A DNA stretch of 64,000 nucleotides. It comes from Streptomyces luteogriseus. Lineage in GTDB: Bacteria > Actinomycetota > Actinomycetes > Streptomycetales > Streptomycetaceae. The stretch spans positions 1,736,001 to 1,800,000 of the forward strand of contig NZ_JACHMS010000001.1 in the NCBI RefSeq assembly GCF_014205055.1, read 5' to 3'. A model generated the notes under the pieces. That model saw nothing but the letters and a program-made list of their open reading frames with translations. It made no database searches and had not been told where the DNA came from. Position numbers and translations under genes: made by a program. This document shows, piece after piece, positions 8,960 through 20,059 of the stretch; positions within the stretch are counted from its first letter, which is position 1; every line of letters starts with the position of its first letter.

Positions 8960-9805
8960 TCAGCGGTCGAGCCGGGCGACCTTGCGGGCGCTCAGGTCGA
9001 TCACCAGCGACCGGGCGTCGACCCACGGACCGTTCTTGACCTTCGGGAACAGCCGGACGCAGCGGTGCTCCCCGCACCGGTCGAGCACGGCGGGCTGGGC
9101 GCCCGGCGCGGCGCGGTAGACGGCGCCGCTGAGCTGGAGCTGGTCCGGGGAGGTGAGGGCCTTGCCGGTGGCGTCCTTGTAGTCGGCCTTGAGGCCCGCG
9201 CCCAGCGGGTCGGCGATCAGGAGGGCGGCCGCCTCGGCCTTCTCGGCGCGGCTCAGCGGCGGCTGGACGCCGTGCTGGGTGTCGCTGTGCACCACCGTGC
9301 CGGTGCCGAGATCGACGGTCCGGGTGACGAGGGTGTCGTCCCGGTAGTCGTAGAACGTCACGTCGGCGCGCCGGGGCGCGTCCGGCCGGCCGACCTCGTC
9401 GGCCTCGGGTTCGGCGAGGTCGACGCCGAGCCGCTGCGGGCCGCGGTCCCCGTCGACGCTCTCGCTGCTGCGGAACAGCTGTTTGCTGAGGGCGATCTTC
9501 TCGACCCGCTTCAGCTCGTCGTCGGTCAGCGGGTCGCGGCCCTCGCCCTTCTGCCCCTCGGCAGGTGCCGCCTCCACGACGCCCGGCGACACGGCCCGGC
9601 CGCCCGAGCCCGCGGCGCCCGAGCCCGCGGCGCCCGCCCCCGCGGCGCCCGTCCCCTGCTGAGCGGATCGGCCCGCCCGCGTCCCGGTGTCGTCCGCCCC
9701 CGCCGTACCCGGCAGGGTCACCGCCACCATCACGGCGGTCCCCGCCACCGCGATGGCCGTACCGGCCACCATCTTCCCCAGGTGGCGGTGCACTATGTTG
9801 CGCAC
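8960..9805 (-). CDS. Exported protein resembling the N2/N3 domains of copper amine oxidase
   Basis: 281 residues. A basic start and hydrophobic stretch (VAGTAIAVAGTAVMVAVTLP) make an export signal. Next comes a low-complexity Gly/Ala/Ser spacer built from near-identical 15-base units (about 9595-9660). From residue 91 on, DPLTDDELKRVEKIAL, then RRADVTFYDY, TRTVDLGTGTVVHSDT and QHGVQPPLSRAEKAEAA, follow the order of the N2 and N3 domains of amine oxidases. There the segment ends in GVQPP just before the catalytic barrel. It is upstream of, and on the same strand as, the catalytic-domain-like gene, probably in one operon, so the two products may assemble outside the cell. Confidence 0.65.
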   Translation of the reverse strand: MRNIVHRHLGKMVAGTAIAVAGTAVMVAVTLPGTAGADDTGTRAGRSAQQGTGAAGAGAAGSGAAGSGGRAVSPGVVEAAPAEGQKGEGRDPLTDDELKRVEKIALSKQLFRSSESVDGDRGPQRLGVDLAEPEADEVGRPDAPRRADVTFYDYRDDTLVTRTVDLGTGTVVHSDTQHGVQPPLSRAEKAEAAALLIADPLGAGLKADYKDATGKALTSPDQLQLSGAVYRAAPGAQPAVLDRCGEHRCVRLFPKVKNGPWVDARSLVIDLSARKVARLDR

Positions 9806-9859
9806 GTCTTCCCCCTACTCCCCCAAGCCCCGGGAGTATGTGATTGCCCCAATGGTTTG

Positions 9860-9874
9860 GCATACCGCGTATGC
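9860..9874. promoter_or_regulatory. Inverted repeat between the split oxidase operon and glgX
   Basis: GCATAC and GTATGC are separated by CGC, a perfect 6-bp dyad. It sits 55 bases upstream of the divergent exported-protein gene and 110 bases upstream of glgX, in a locally AT-richer patch. It is a candidate operator or promoter element for either direction. Confidence 0.3.
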
Positions 9875-9984
9875 ACTGGTCACTCGGTAAGAGGGACATA
9901 AGTCATAGGAGGTTCCCTCACTTTCGGGGAGACTCGGGACCAAGGCGTCCCCACCGGCGCCGCACACCTGAAAGAGTCGTATCC

Positions 9985-12150
<2,166 letters not shown>

Positions 12151-12256
12151 CCGCTCGGCGCGTGCGTGTCGCCCGGAAGCCACCCGTCCGGGCGACGCGC
12201 GGCGCACCTGGCGCGGGGGATGACACGAACGGCGGCGGGGCGGGTACGTACGTTCC

Positions 12257-14626
12257 ATGACACCTGAGCGACTTGACCCGGTGGTGCCCACGGCCACGTA
12301 CCGGCTGCAGCTGCAGCCCGAGTTCCCGTTCGGAGCAGCCGCGGCCGTCGTGCCGTACCTGGCCTCGCTCGGCGTCTCGCACCTGCATCTGTCCCCCGTC
12401 CTGGAGGCCGTACCGGGCTCCACACACGGCTACGACGTCGTCGACCACGCGCGCGTGCGCGAGGAACTGGGCGGCGAGGAGGGACTGCGGGCGCTGGCGC
12501 GCATCGCGCGCGAGCACGGGCTCGGCCTGGTGGTGGACATCGTCCCGAACCACATGGCCATGGCCCCGCGCCACAACCGCGCCCTGTGGGAGGTGCTCCG
12601 CGAGGGCCCGAAGTCGCCGTACGCCCGGTGGTTCGACATCGACTGGGAGGCGCAGGACGGCCAGGTACTGCTGCCGGTCCTCGGCGGGCCGCTGAGCGAG
12701 GTGCTCGACGAGCTGCGCGTCGACGGTGACGTGCTGCGCTACTACGACCATGTCCTCCCGCTGCGCGAGGGCACCGAGGACCTGCCGTTGCCGCATCTGC
12801 TGGACGCGCAGTGGTACCGCCCGGTGTGGTGGCGGCTGGCCCGGACCGAGCTCAACTACCGGCGGTTCTTCAGCATCTCGGAGCTCATCGGGGTGCGCGT
12901 GGAGGACCCGGAGGTGTTCGAGGCCACTCACGACAAGATCCTCCGGCTGCTGCACGAGGGCGTGATCGACGGGCTGCGCATCGACCACCCCGACGGTCTC
13001 GCGGATCCCGACGGCTACCTCGCCAGGCTGCACGAGGCGACCGGGGGCCGCTGGACGGTCGTGGAGAAGATCCTGGCCGACGGCGAGCACCTGCCGGCGT
13101 CCTGGCCCGTGGCGGGAACCACCGGGTACGACGCCCTGCGGCACGTGGACGGGGTCTTCACGGACCCCGCCGGGTTCGGGGAGCTGCTGGGGCAGTACCG
13201 GCGCTTCGCGGCCCCGCAGACGGACCGGGGCGGGCAGTGGGAGGCGACGGTGCGGCGGGCGGCGTACAAGGTCCTCACGCACGAGCTGGCCACCGAGACC
13301 GACCGGCTGACGCGGGTGGCGAGCCGGCTGTGCGCGACCTCGCCGGAGCCGGCCCTGCGCGACCGGGCCCCCTGGGCACTGCGCACGGCACTCCAGGAGC
13401 TCCTGGTGCGCATGGAGGTCTACCGGCCCTACGAGTCCGCCGACGCGGCGTTGGTGGTCACCGAGGAGGCAGCCGCCGAGGCCCGGCACGCCTTCGCGGT
13501 GCCCGAGGAGGCCGGTGCGGTGGACGTCGTACGGGACCTGGTGCTGGGACGGTACGGCGACGGGCCGGCGCAGCTGGAGTTCCGGACGCGGTTCGCGCAG
13601 ACCTCGTCGGCGCTGCGCGCCAAGTCCGTGGAGGACACGGCGTTCTACCGGTACGTACCCCTGCTGTCGGCGACCGAGGTGGGCGGGAATCCGGGGGCTC
13701 CCGCGCTGTCGCCGGAGGAGTTCCACGCGTACTGCGCGCGCGTGCAGCGCGACTGGCCGGTGACCGGCACGGTGGCCACCACGCACGACACCAAGCGCAG
13801 TGCGGACGTCCGGGCGGCGCTGCACGTGCTCACCGAGTGCCCGGACCGCTGGGCGGACGTGCTCGCGGAGGTGACCCGCACCGGGGAGGGGGTGCCGGAC
13901 GCGCAGCTTGCGTGGGCGGCCTGGCAGACGGTGTTCGGCCTGGGCCCGGCCTCCGGGGTGCGGGAGCGGGCGCAGGGGGCGCTGCTGAAGCATGTGCGTG
14001 AGGCGGGCCTGTACACCAGCTGGACCGAGCAGGAGCCTCCGTACGAGGAGGCGGTGGAGCGGTTCGTGGCGGCCGGGCCGTGCGGGGCGCCGGGTGAGCG
14101 GGTCGCCACGTTCCGGGAGTCGCTGGCGCCCCACATCCGGGCCAACGTGCTGGGCACGGCGCTGGTGCAGCTGACGATGCCGGGCGTCCCGGACGTCTAC
14201 CAGGGCACGGAGGCCGAGTACCGGGCGCTGGTCGACCCGGACAACCGGCGGGCGGTGGACTTCCCGCCCGCGGAGTCCGGCGGCACGTCCGGGGAGAAGG
14301 CGGCGGTGACGCGGGCGGCGCTGGGGCTGCGGGCCCGGCGGCCCGGCGCCTTCGGCGACACGGCGACGTACCTGGCGCTGCCGGCCGAGGGCCCGGCGGC
14401 TCGGCACTGCCTGGCGTTCGTCCGCTCCGGTGAGGTGCTGACGGCCGTGACCCGCCTGTCCCTGCGGCTCGCCGAGGCGGGCGGCTGGGGGGACACGCGA
14501 CTGCCGCTGCCGCCGGGCCGCTGGGCCGACGTGCTGGAGCCGGGACGGGAGTTCACGGGGCACGCGCGCGTGGCGGAGCTGTTCGCGGGGGTGCCGGTGG
14601 CGTTGCTGGAGAGGGTGGACGGCTGA
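12257..14626 (+). CDS. treY: Malto-oligosyltrehalose synthase TreY
   Basis: 789 residues. The protein starts PTATYRLQLQPEFPFGAAAA, the characteristic TreY N-terminus. GH13 landmarks are HGYDVVDHARV, VVDIVPNHMA, LRIDHPDGL with the nucleophile and VVEKILADGEHLP with the acid, then GTTGYDALRHVDGVF. It converts the reducing-end alpha-1,4 bond of a maltodextrin to an alpha,alpha-1,1 bond, leaving maltooligosyl-trehalose for TreZ. It follows glgX after 106 bases. The ribosome site before ATG 12257 is weak. Confidence 0.96.
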   Translation: MTPERLDPVVPTATYRLQLQPEFPFGAAAAVVPYLASLGVSHLHLSPVLEAVPGSTHGYDVVDHARVREELGGEEGLRALARIAREHGLGLVVDIVPNHMAMAPRHNRALWEVLREGPKSPYARWFDIDWEAQDGQVLLPVLGGPLSEVLDELRVDGDVLRYYDHVLPLREGTEDLPLPHLLDAQWYRPVWWRLARTELNYRRFFSISELIGVRVEDPEVFEATHDKILRLLHEGVIDGLRIDHPDGLADPDGYLARLHEATGGRWTVVEKILADGEHLPASWPVAGTTGYDALRHVDGVFTDPAGFGELLGQYRRFAAPQTDRGGQWEATVRRAAYKVLTHELATETDRLTRVASRLCATSPEPALRDRAPWALRTALQELLVRMEVYRPYESADAALVVTEEAAAEARHAFAVPEEAGAVDVVRDLVLGRYGDGPAQLEFRTRFAQTSSALRAKSVEDTAFYRYVPLLSATEVGGNPGAPALSPEEFHAYCARVQRDWPVTGTVATTHDTKRSADVRAALHVLTECPDRWADVLAEVTRTGEGVPDAQLAWAAWQTVFGLGPASGVRERAQGALLKHVREAGLYTSWTEQEPPYEEAVERFVAAGPCGAPGERVATFRESLAPHIRANVLGTALVQLTMPGVPDVYQGTEAEYRALVDPDNRRAVDFPPAESGGTSGEKAAVTRAALGLRARRPGAFGDTATYLALPAEGPAARHCLAFVRSGEVLTAVTRLSLRLAEAGGWGDTRLPLPPGRWADVLEPGREFTGHARVAELFAGVPVALLERVDG

Positions 14627-14736
14627 GGGCGGGGCCATGCTTCCGGGCGCCCCCCGGAGCCTCCCCCGCCGGGCCCTTGACACCGCACCACGGCCGTGGG
14701 GTACTGCGATGGCGAACTCGGGGGGATGTGACGGGG

Positions 14737-15987
14737 GTGAGTGTCCTGCCGGAGCTGCGCTACCCGACGGTGACCGAACAGGTCTCTGCTGCCCGGGCGT
14801 TGACCTCTCAGCGTCCCGGAGTGTGCACCCTGCGGCAGGTGGGTGCCTCACGCGCGGGCAGGCCTCTGCACCTGCTGTCCGTGGGCCGGGCCCGCCGTGC
14901 CGTCCTGGTGGTCGCCGGCGCCCACGCCAACGAGCCGACCGGCTCCTGCACACTGCTCGCGCTCGCCCGGCGGGTCCTGGAGCAGCGGGAGTTGCGCGAC
15001 GGCATCTCCTGGCACTTCCTGCTGTGCGCGGACCCCGACGGGGCGAGCCTGCACGTCACGCCGGCGCCGCGCAGCCTCTTCGACTACCACCTCGGATTCT
15101 TCCGGCCGGCGGGCCCGGAGCAGCCCGAGTGGGCGCCGTCCGTACTGCCGCCGGACCGGCTGCCGCCCGAGACCCGGGCCCTGACGGGCGTCATCGACGA
15201 GTTGCGCCCGTACCTCCAGGTCACCCTGCACGGCACGGACCTGGGCGGCAGCTGGGTGCAGCTGACGAGGGACGTACCGGGGCTCGCGGAGCCGTTCGCC
15301 AAGTCCGCGGCCGAGTTGCACATCCCGGTGGAGACCGGCGCGTCGGACGCCGCGGGCTGGCCCGCCTCCGGGCCGGGCGTCCATGTGATGCCCGCGCCGG
15401 GGATCGGGCCGGCGTACCCGAGCCTGCCGGACGACGCGCGGCACAGCACCTGGTACCACGCCCATCGGTACGACGGGCTGACCGCGGTCGTCGAGGTGCC
15501 GATGTGGGCGAGCGACCTGGTCGACGACCCGGCTCCGCATCCGGCTCCTGCGGCGGCGATCGGGCTGCTGGCGCGCCGGCTGCAGCGGGACGCGCTGGAG
15601 GTGTCGCGCGTGCTCGACGGCGTGCTGCCCCGGCTGGCGGACCTGGACGGGCCGCTGCTGCGGGCCGCGCGGTGGGGGCTGGACCTGGTGCCGGGCCTGG
15701 CCTCGGACCTGCTCCACACACCGCCCGCCGACCGCACCCGGGCGTACGTCGGCAGTGTGGACGCGTTCGCGCGCCGCGTGCCGCTGCGGGCGGCGGCCAT
15801 GCTGCTGCGGGTGCTGCGCGGGATCGACGAGGCGGCGGCGCAGCAGCTCGAGGAACTCGTGTCGACCTGGAGCGACGCCTTCGCGGAACGGTTCCGTGCC
15901 CGCTGGGTGCCTTTGGAGCACCAGGTGGAGCACCAGTCCCGCACGGTCGTCGCGGCGGCGCTGCACGCGCGCGAGAGGGCGTCGTAG
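14737..15987 (+). CDS. M14 family zinc carboxypeptidase-like protein
   Basis: About 416 residues. GTG 14737 is favoured because the run of G at 14720-14725 is a plausible ribosome site; GTG 14728 is the alternative. Zinc ligands of M14 peptidases are visible: GAHANEPTG (HxxE) and VTLHGTDLGG (third His), with the general base Glu in TAVVEVPMW. It probably trims a peptide or peptidoglycan-like substrate. There is no obvious signal peptide, so a cytoplasmic location is likely. It is paralogous to the convergent gene ending 68 bases downstream: both share PTV...SRAG.PL.LLSVG....LVVAG.HANEP.G. It sits inside the trehalose gene set without obvious functional reason. Confidence 0.8.
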   Translation: MSVLPELRYPTVTEQVSAARALTSQRPGVCTLRQVGASRAGRPLHLLSVGRARRAVLVVAGAHANEPTGSCTLLALARRVLEQRELRDGISWHFLLCADPDGASLHVTPAPRSLFDYHLGFFRPAGPEQPEWAPSVLPPDRLPPETRALTGVIDELRPYLQVTLHGTDLGGSWVQLTRDVPGLAEPFAKSAAELHIPVETGASDAAGWPASGPGVHVMPAPGIGPAYPSLPDDARHSTWYHAHRYDGLTAVVEVPMWASDLVDDPAPHPAPAAAIGLLARRLQRDALEVSRVLDGVLPRLADLDGPLLRAARWGLDLVPGLASDLLHTPPADRTRAYVGSVDAFARRVPLRAAAMLLRVLRGIDEAAAQQLEELVSTWSDAFAERFRARWVPLEHQVEHQSRTVVAAALHARERAS

Positions 15988-16001
15988 CCGGCCTGCGTGT
16001 G

Positions 16002-16054
16002 CCAGCCCTGTGGGTCGGCCCCGTGTCCCAGCCCTGTGGGTCGGCCCCCGTGTC
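16002..16054. repeat. Two-copy direct repeat between convergent M14 genes
   Basis: A 26-27 base unit beginning CCAGCCCTGTGGGTCGG and ending GTGTC occurs twice in tandem (16002-16027 and 16028-16054). The second copy has one extra C. It fills the gap between the two convergent M14 genes. I see no stable hairpin that would make it a typical terminator. Confidence 0.7.
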
Positions 16055-17398
16055 TCAGTCCCGTTGCAGCGGCACCGGCTCGCCCTGACCAGGACCGGAA
16101 CCGGAGCGGGCACGGGTGTGCCGCCCCGCCAGCTCGAACGCGGCGAGCACCACCCGGGCCTGGTACTCCGCCTGGCGGGCCACCGGGATCCAGCGCGCCC
16201 CGCAGTCGTCGCGGTACTCGGCGCACCAGTCGTCGATCATCCGGTCCAGCTCCGGCAGCACCCCGTCCGGGTCGCGGCCGGCTGCCCGGACGAGCTGGTG
16301 CAGCAGTCCCGCCGTGCGCAGGGCGAGCCGTCGCGCGGAGATGCGCAGGGCGACCAGGTGGGCGGTGCTCAGGGCCGGGAGGGGGTGGGTCGGGTTGTCG
16401 CCCGTGTCGGGGTCCCAGGCGTCGGCGAGGCCGGGGCAGACCAGGAGGTAGTCGTCGACCGGGGCGAGCAGGCGGGCCGTGTCCGGCGCGGTGCCGAGGT
16501 GCGGCCGGATCCGGGCCAGCAGGTGCCGCAGCCGGCCCGTGTCGTGGCGCAGGGTGCGGCTGACGGCCCGGAGCACGGCGTCCCGGTCCGCCGGCGCGGA
16601 GCCGTCCGCCACGGCCATCACGCCCCACATGGGTGCCTCGACAACCGCGGTGACGGTGCCGTGCCGTGAGGGGTGGTACCACGTGGACTCGACGGCGGCC
16701 TCCGTCATGGCCGCGACCAGACCGGCCCGGCGCGGCGGCGGGATCCGGTAGACGGCGGGTCCGAGGCCGGGCCAGTACAGGGCGTCGTAGGCGCCGAGTT
16801 CGCGGGGGATGCCGAGCCGGGCGGCGATGTGGGCGAGGCGCCGGTCGAGGCCGGGCAGGTCGTGGGTGAGTTCCACGAAGCCGCCGCCGATGTCGACGCC
16901 GTGCAGGGAGCACTGGAGGAACGGGCGCAGTTCGTCCTGGAGGCCGAGCAGGGCGCGGGTCTCCGGCAGGGCGGCGCCCGCCGCGCCGTCGGGCAGCCAT
17001 TCGGGCTGCTCCAGGAAGCCGGGCCGGAAGAAGTGGCGGACGTACCGGCCGAGCGTGTAGGGGCCGGGCAGCCAGCCCTCGTTGCGGCGGGAGCCGTCCG
17101 GGTCGAGGCACAGCAGCAGGTTCCAGGTGGCGTCCGCGCCCTCGGTGAGCCGCGGGTCGGCCAGGGCCCGCTCGGCGAGGCGGAGCACGGTGGCGCCGCC
17201 CACCGGTTCGTTGGCGTGGGGGCCGGCGACGACCAGGGCCTGGCGACTGCCGTGGCCGACGGAGAGCAGCCACAGGGGGGTGCCCGCACGGGAGGTGCCG
17301 ACCCGGCGCAGCCGGGCGTCACGGGGGTGGCGGGCGACGAGGGCGGCGGCCCGCGCACCCAGTTCGTCGACGGTCGGGAAGCGCGGCAGGGGCGGCAG
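16055..17398 (-). CDS. M14 family zinc carboxypeptidase-like protein, probable CTG start
   Basis: 447 residues if translation begins at CTG 17398. The reading frame is homologous to its convergent paralogue from LPPLPRFPTVDELG onward, including SRAGTPLWLLSVGHG and the zinc motif GPHANEPVG. No ATG, GTG or TTG occurs in frame between the upstream TGA (about 17429) and GTG 17203, which is already past the zinc HxxE. A CTG preceded by GGGGAGG with a six-base spacer sits exactly where the paralogue begins. Other zinc and catalytic residues are CSLHGVDIGGG and TAVVEAPMW. Function as for the paralogue: probable cytoplasmic metallo-carboxypeptidase, substrate unknown. Confidence 0.75.
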   Translation of the reverse strand: MPPLPRFPTVDELGARAAALVARHPRDARLRRVGTSRAGTPLWLLSVGHGSRQALVVAGPHANEPVGGATVLRLAERALADPRLTEGADATWNLLLCLDPDGSRRNEGWLPGPYTLGRYVRHFFRPGFLEQPEWLPDGAAGAALPETRALLGLQDELRPFLQCSLHGVDIGGGFVELTHDLPGLDRRLAHIAARLGIPRELGAYDALYWPGLGPAVYRIPPPRRAGLVAAMTEAAVESTWYHPSRHGTVTAVVEAPMWGVMAVADGSAPADRDAVLRAVSRTLRHDTGRLRHLLARIRPHLGTAPDTARLLAPVDDYLLVCPGLADAWDPDTGDNPTHPLPALSTAHLVALRISARRLALRTAGLLHQLVRAAGRDPDGVLPELDRMIDDWCAEYRDDCGARWIPVARQAEYQARVVLAAFELAGRHTRARSGSGPGQGEPVPLQRD

Positions 17399-17435
17399 GG
17401 CACACCTCCCCAGGGCGGTGCCGTCGGTTCACCAG

Positions 17436-17452
17436 GTGTAGCTGGCCTACAC
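17436..17452. promoter_or_regulatory. Inverted repeat upstream of the CTG-start M14 gene
   Basis: GTGTAG and CTACAC are separated by CTGGC, a perfect 6-bp dyad 38 bases upstream of the proposed CTG start. On the minus strand a TTGACG hexamer lies further upstream (17479-17484). Candidate operator; regulator unknown. Confidence 0.35.
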
Positions 17453-17574
17453 ACAGTCAGTCACGACTTCAGGGGTACGTCAACACCGTGAACCGCAATG
17501 GGATTTCGGCCAATCCCCCGGGACCGACATTCGGTAACCCCCAGGCCAGAGGTGAGGCGTGGCTCCGTTTCCGG

Positions 17575-18126
17575 TCAGCCGTCCGACAGCCGGAACGTCA
17601 TCCTGCCGAAGCCCACCTGGTCGCCCTCACGGACGACGGCCGCCCCGACGACGCGCCTGCCGTTCACCGTCGTGCCGTTGGTGGAGCCGAGGTCGCGCAG
17701 GACCCACATGCCGCCCTGGTGACGGAGTTCGGCGTGCACACGGGAGACCGTCTCGTGGTTGAGGCGCAGTCCGCTGGCGGGGTCGCGGCCTATGCGCAGC
17801 GGATGGCCGTGCGACGGGTGGGGCAGTTGCAGCTTGGGCAGCCGCTCGGCCTGCCAGGCCCTGCGCAGCCGTACGGAGAATCCGGAGACGGCCTCGACGG
17901 TGCCGAACACCAGGCGCGAGAGGCGGCTCTCCGTGCGCAGGTCGGCGGTGAGCGCGGCGAGTTCGTCCGGGCGGCGGGCGGCGAGCGCCAGCTCCATGCG
18001 GTGGACGAACGTGTCGTGGGAGAGGCGGCCCACGGCGACGCCGTCCCGCAGCACCTTCAGCACCCGGTCCCGCTCCGCGTCGGAGAGCCGCGCGGGGAAC
18101 GTGTTGAACTCGAAGGACGACGTCAC
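17575..18126 (-). CDS. DUF1707-FHA domain protein
   Basis: 183 residues from GTG 18126. The N-terminal DUF1707 (ARLSDAERDRVLKVLRDG, LSHDTFVHRMELALAARRPD) is followed by an FHA domain with IGRDPASG, the phosphothreonine-loop SRVHAEL and LGSTNGTTVNG. FHA domains bind phosphothreonine peptides, so this is likely an adaptor for Ser/Thr kinases at or near the membrane. It has no membrane segment. No clear ribosome site precedes the start, and it may be leaderless. It is divergent from treZ across 174 bases. Confidence 0.88.
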   Translation of the reverse strand: MTSSFEFNTFPARLSDAERDRVLKVLRDGVAVGRLSHDTFVHRMELALAARRPDELAALTADLRTESRLSRLVFGTVEAVSGFSVRLRRAWQAERLPKLQLPHPSHGHPLRIGRDPASGLRLNHETVSRVHAELRHQGGMWVLRDLGSTNGTTVNGRRVVGAAVVREGDQVGFGRMTFRLSDG

Positions 18127-18300
18127 GCTCGTGATTGTCGGACAGTGCGGCCGGGCTGTCCAGGAAACGGGAAATCGGCCGCCCCACGCGCGCACTACGG
18201 GGAGACCCGCCGCAAATGGGTGGATGCACCGGCGGATTGATCTCTTTTGACGCACCATGGACGAGCTACATCACGGTGAGCAGACGAAGGGGAACCGTCC

Positions 18301-20046
18301 GTGCAGTTCGAGGTGTGGGCACCACAGGCCGGCCGAGTGACGCTCCAGTGCGACGGCGTCACCCACGCGTTGGAGCGTGATCCGGAACGGGCGGGGTGGT
18401 GGCGGGGCGAGGCCGAGGCGCGCGAGGGATCCCGGTACGGCTTCGCGGTGGACGACGGGCCCGTGCTGCCCGATCCGCGCTCGCGGCGGCAGCCGGACGG
18501 CCCGGACGGGCTGAGCGCGGTCGTCGACCACGAGCGGTACGCGTGGCGCGCGCGGTGGCCGGGACGGCCGCTGCCCGGCGCGGTGCTGTACGAGCTGCAC
18601 GTGGGGACGTACACGCCCGAGGGCACTCTGGACGCGGCGGCCGAGCGGCTCGGTCATCTCGCCGAACTCGGCGTCACGCATGTGCAGCTGATGCCCCTGT
18701 GCCCCTTCCCGGGGACGCACGGCTGGGGCTACGAGGGTGTCTCGCTGTGGGCGGTGCACGAGCCGTACGGCGGCCCCGAAGCGCTGAAACGCTTTGTCGA
18801 CCGGGCCCACGAGCTCGGTCTGGGCGTGGTGCTCGACGTGGTGCACAACCATTTCGGGCCGTCCGGCAACTACCTGCCCGTCTTCGGCCCGTACCTCACT
18901 GACACCCACCACACGCCCTGGGGCGCCGCGGTGAATCTGGACGCGCCGGGCTCGGACGAGGTGCGCGCGTTCCTGATCGGCAGCGCGCTGGCCTGGCTGC
19001 GCGACTACCGGATCGACGGGCTGCGCCTGGACGCGGTGCACGCGCTGGTGGACACGCGCGCGTACCACTTCCTGGAGGAGCTGTCGGAGGCCGTGGACGC
19101 CCTGGCCGCCGAGACGGGCCGACCGCTGTTCCTGGTCGCCGAGTCGGACCTGAACGACCCGCGGCTCATCACCTCCCGCGCGGAGGGGGGCCTCGGGCTG
19201 CACGCGCAGTGGAACGACGACTTCCACCACGCCCTGCACACCACGCTGACCGGTGAGTCGCAGGGGTACTACGCCGACTTCGCGCACGCCCGGCTCGGCG
19301 GGCTGGCCAAGACCCTGACCGGCGGCTACTTCCACGACGGGTCGTACTCCAGCTTCCGGCAGCGCCACCACGGGCGCCCGCTGGACCGCACCCGGGTGGC
19401 CGGGCACCGGCTGCTCGGCTACGGCCAGACCCACGACCAGGTCGGCAACCGCGCCCAGGGAGACCGGCTTTCGGCCCTGCTCTCCCCCGGGCTGCTGGCG
19501 TGCGCGGCCACGCTGATCCTTACGGCGCCCTTCACGCCGATGCTCTTCATGGGCGAGGAGTGGGCGGCGGGCACGCCCTGGCAGTTCTTCACCGACCACA
19601 CCGACCCCGAGCTCGCCGACGCCGTACGGCGGGGCAGGCGGCGGGAGTTCGCCGCGCACGGCTGGAAGGAGGAGGACGTGCCCGACCCGCAGGACCCGGC
19701 GACCCGGGACCGCTCCTGCCTCGACTGGTCCGAGCCGGAACGCGAGCCCCACGCACGCGTGCTGGCCTGGTACCGGCAGCTCCTCGCCCTGCGTCACGGG
19801 CAGCCGGACCTGACCGACCCCGACCTCGCCGACACCAGGGTGGCCCACGACGAGGAGCGCCGCTGGCTCGCCTTCCGGCGCGGGGACGTCCTGGTGGCGG
19901 TGAACCTGGCTCCCGAGCCGGCCGAGCTGCCGCTCGGCGTGCCCCACGCGCGCGTGCTGGCCGCGTGGGAGCCGGTGGACAAGCCCGGGGCGGACGGGGT
20001 GGTGCGGCTGCCCGGGGAGTCGGCGGTGGTGCTCGCCCAGGACTGA
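18301..20046 (+). CDS. treZ: Malto-oligosyltrehalose trehalohydrolase TreZ
   Basis: 581 residues from GTG 18301 with AAGGGGA upstream. A short CBM48-like N-terminus (FEVWAPQAGRVTLQCDG) precedes a GH13 barrel with GTHGWGYEGVSLWAVHEPYG (diagnostic of TreZ), LDVVHNHFGPSGNYLP, IDGLRLDAVHAL (nucleophile), FLVAESDLNDPR (acid) and QTHDQVGNRAQGDR. It releases free trehalose from TreY product. It completes the GlgX-TreY-TreZ route but is separated from treY by about 3.7 kb carrying three unrelated genes, so it needs its own promoter; TTGACG at about 18247 is a possible -35. Confidence 0.96.
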   Translation: MQFEVWAPQAGRVTLQCDGVTHALERDPERAGWWRGEAEAREGSRYGFAVDDGPVLPDPRSRRQPDGPDGLSAVVDHERYAWRARWPGRPLPGAVLYELHVGTYTPEGTLDAAAERLGHLAELGVTHVQLMPLCPFPGTHGWGYEGVSLWAVHEPYGGPEALKRFVDRAHELGLGVVLDVVHNHFGPSGNYLPVFGPYLTDTHHTPWGAAVNLDAPGSDEVRAFLIGSALAWLRDYRIDGLRLDAVHALVDTRAYHFLEELSEAVDALAAETGRPLFLVAESDLNDPRLITSRAEGGLGLHAQWNDDFHHALHTTLTGESQGYYADFAHARLGGLAKTLTGGYFHDGSYSSFRQRHHGRPLDRTRVAGHRLLGYGQTHDQVGNRAQGDRLSALLSPGLLACAATLILTAPFTPMLFMGEEWAAGTPWQFFTDHTDPELADAVRRGRRREFAAHGWKEEDVPDPQDPATRDRSCLDWSEPEREPHARVLAWYRQLLALRHGQPDLTDPDLADTRVAHDEERRWLAFRRGDVLVAVNLAPEPAELPLGVPHARVLAAWEPVDKPGADGVVRLPGESAVVLAQD

Positions 20047-20059
20047 GCGGCGGGAGACG

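Noticed and set aside
18126..18258. Longer N-terminus for the FHA protein up to 18258
   Set aside because: The extra 44 residues have no family similarity and would intrude into the treZ promoter region; DUF1707 begins just after GTG 18126.
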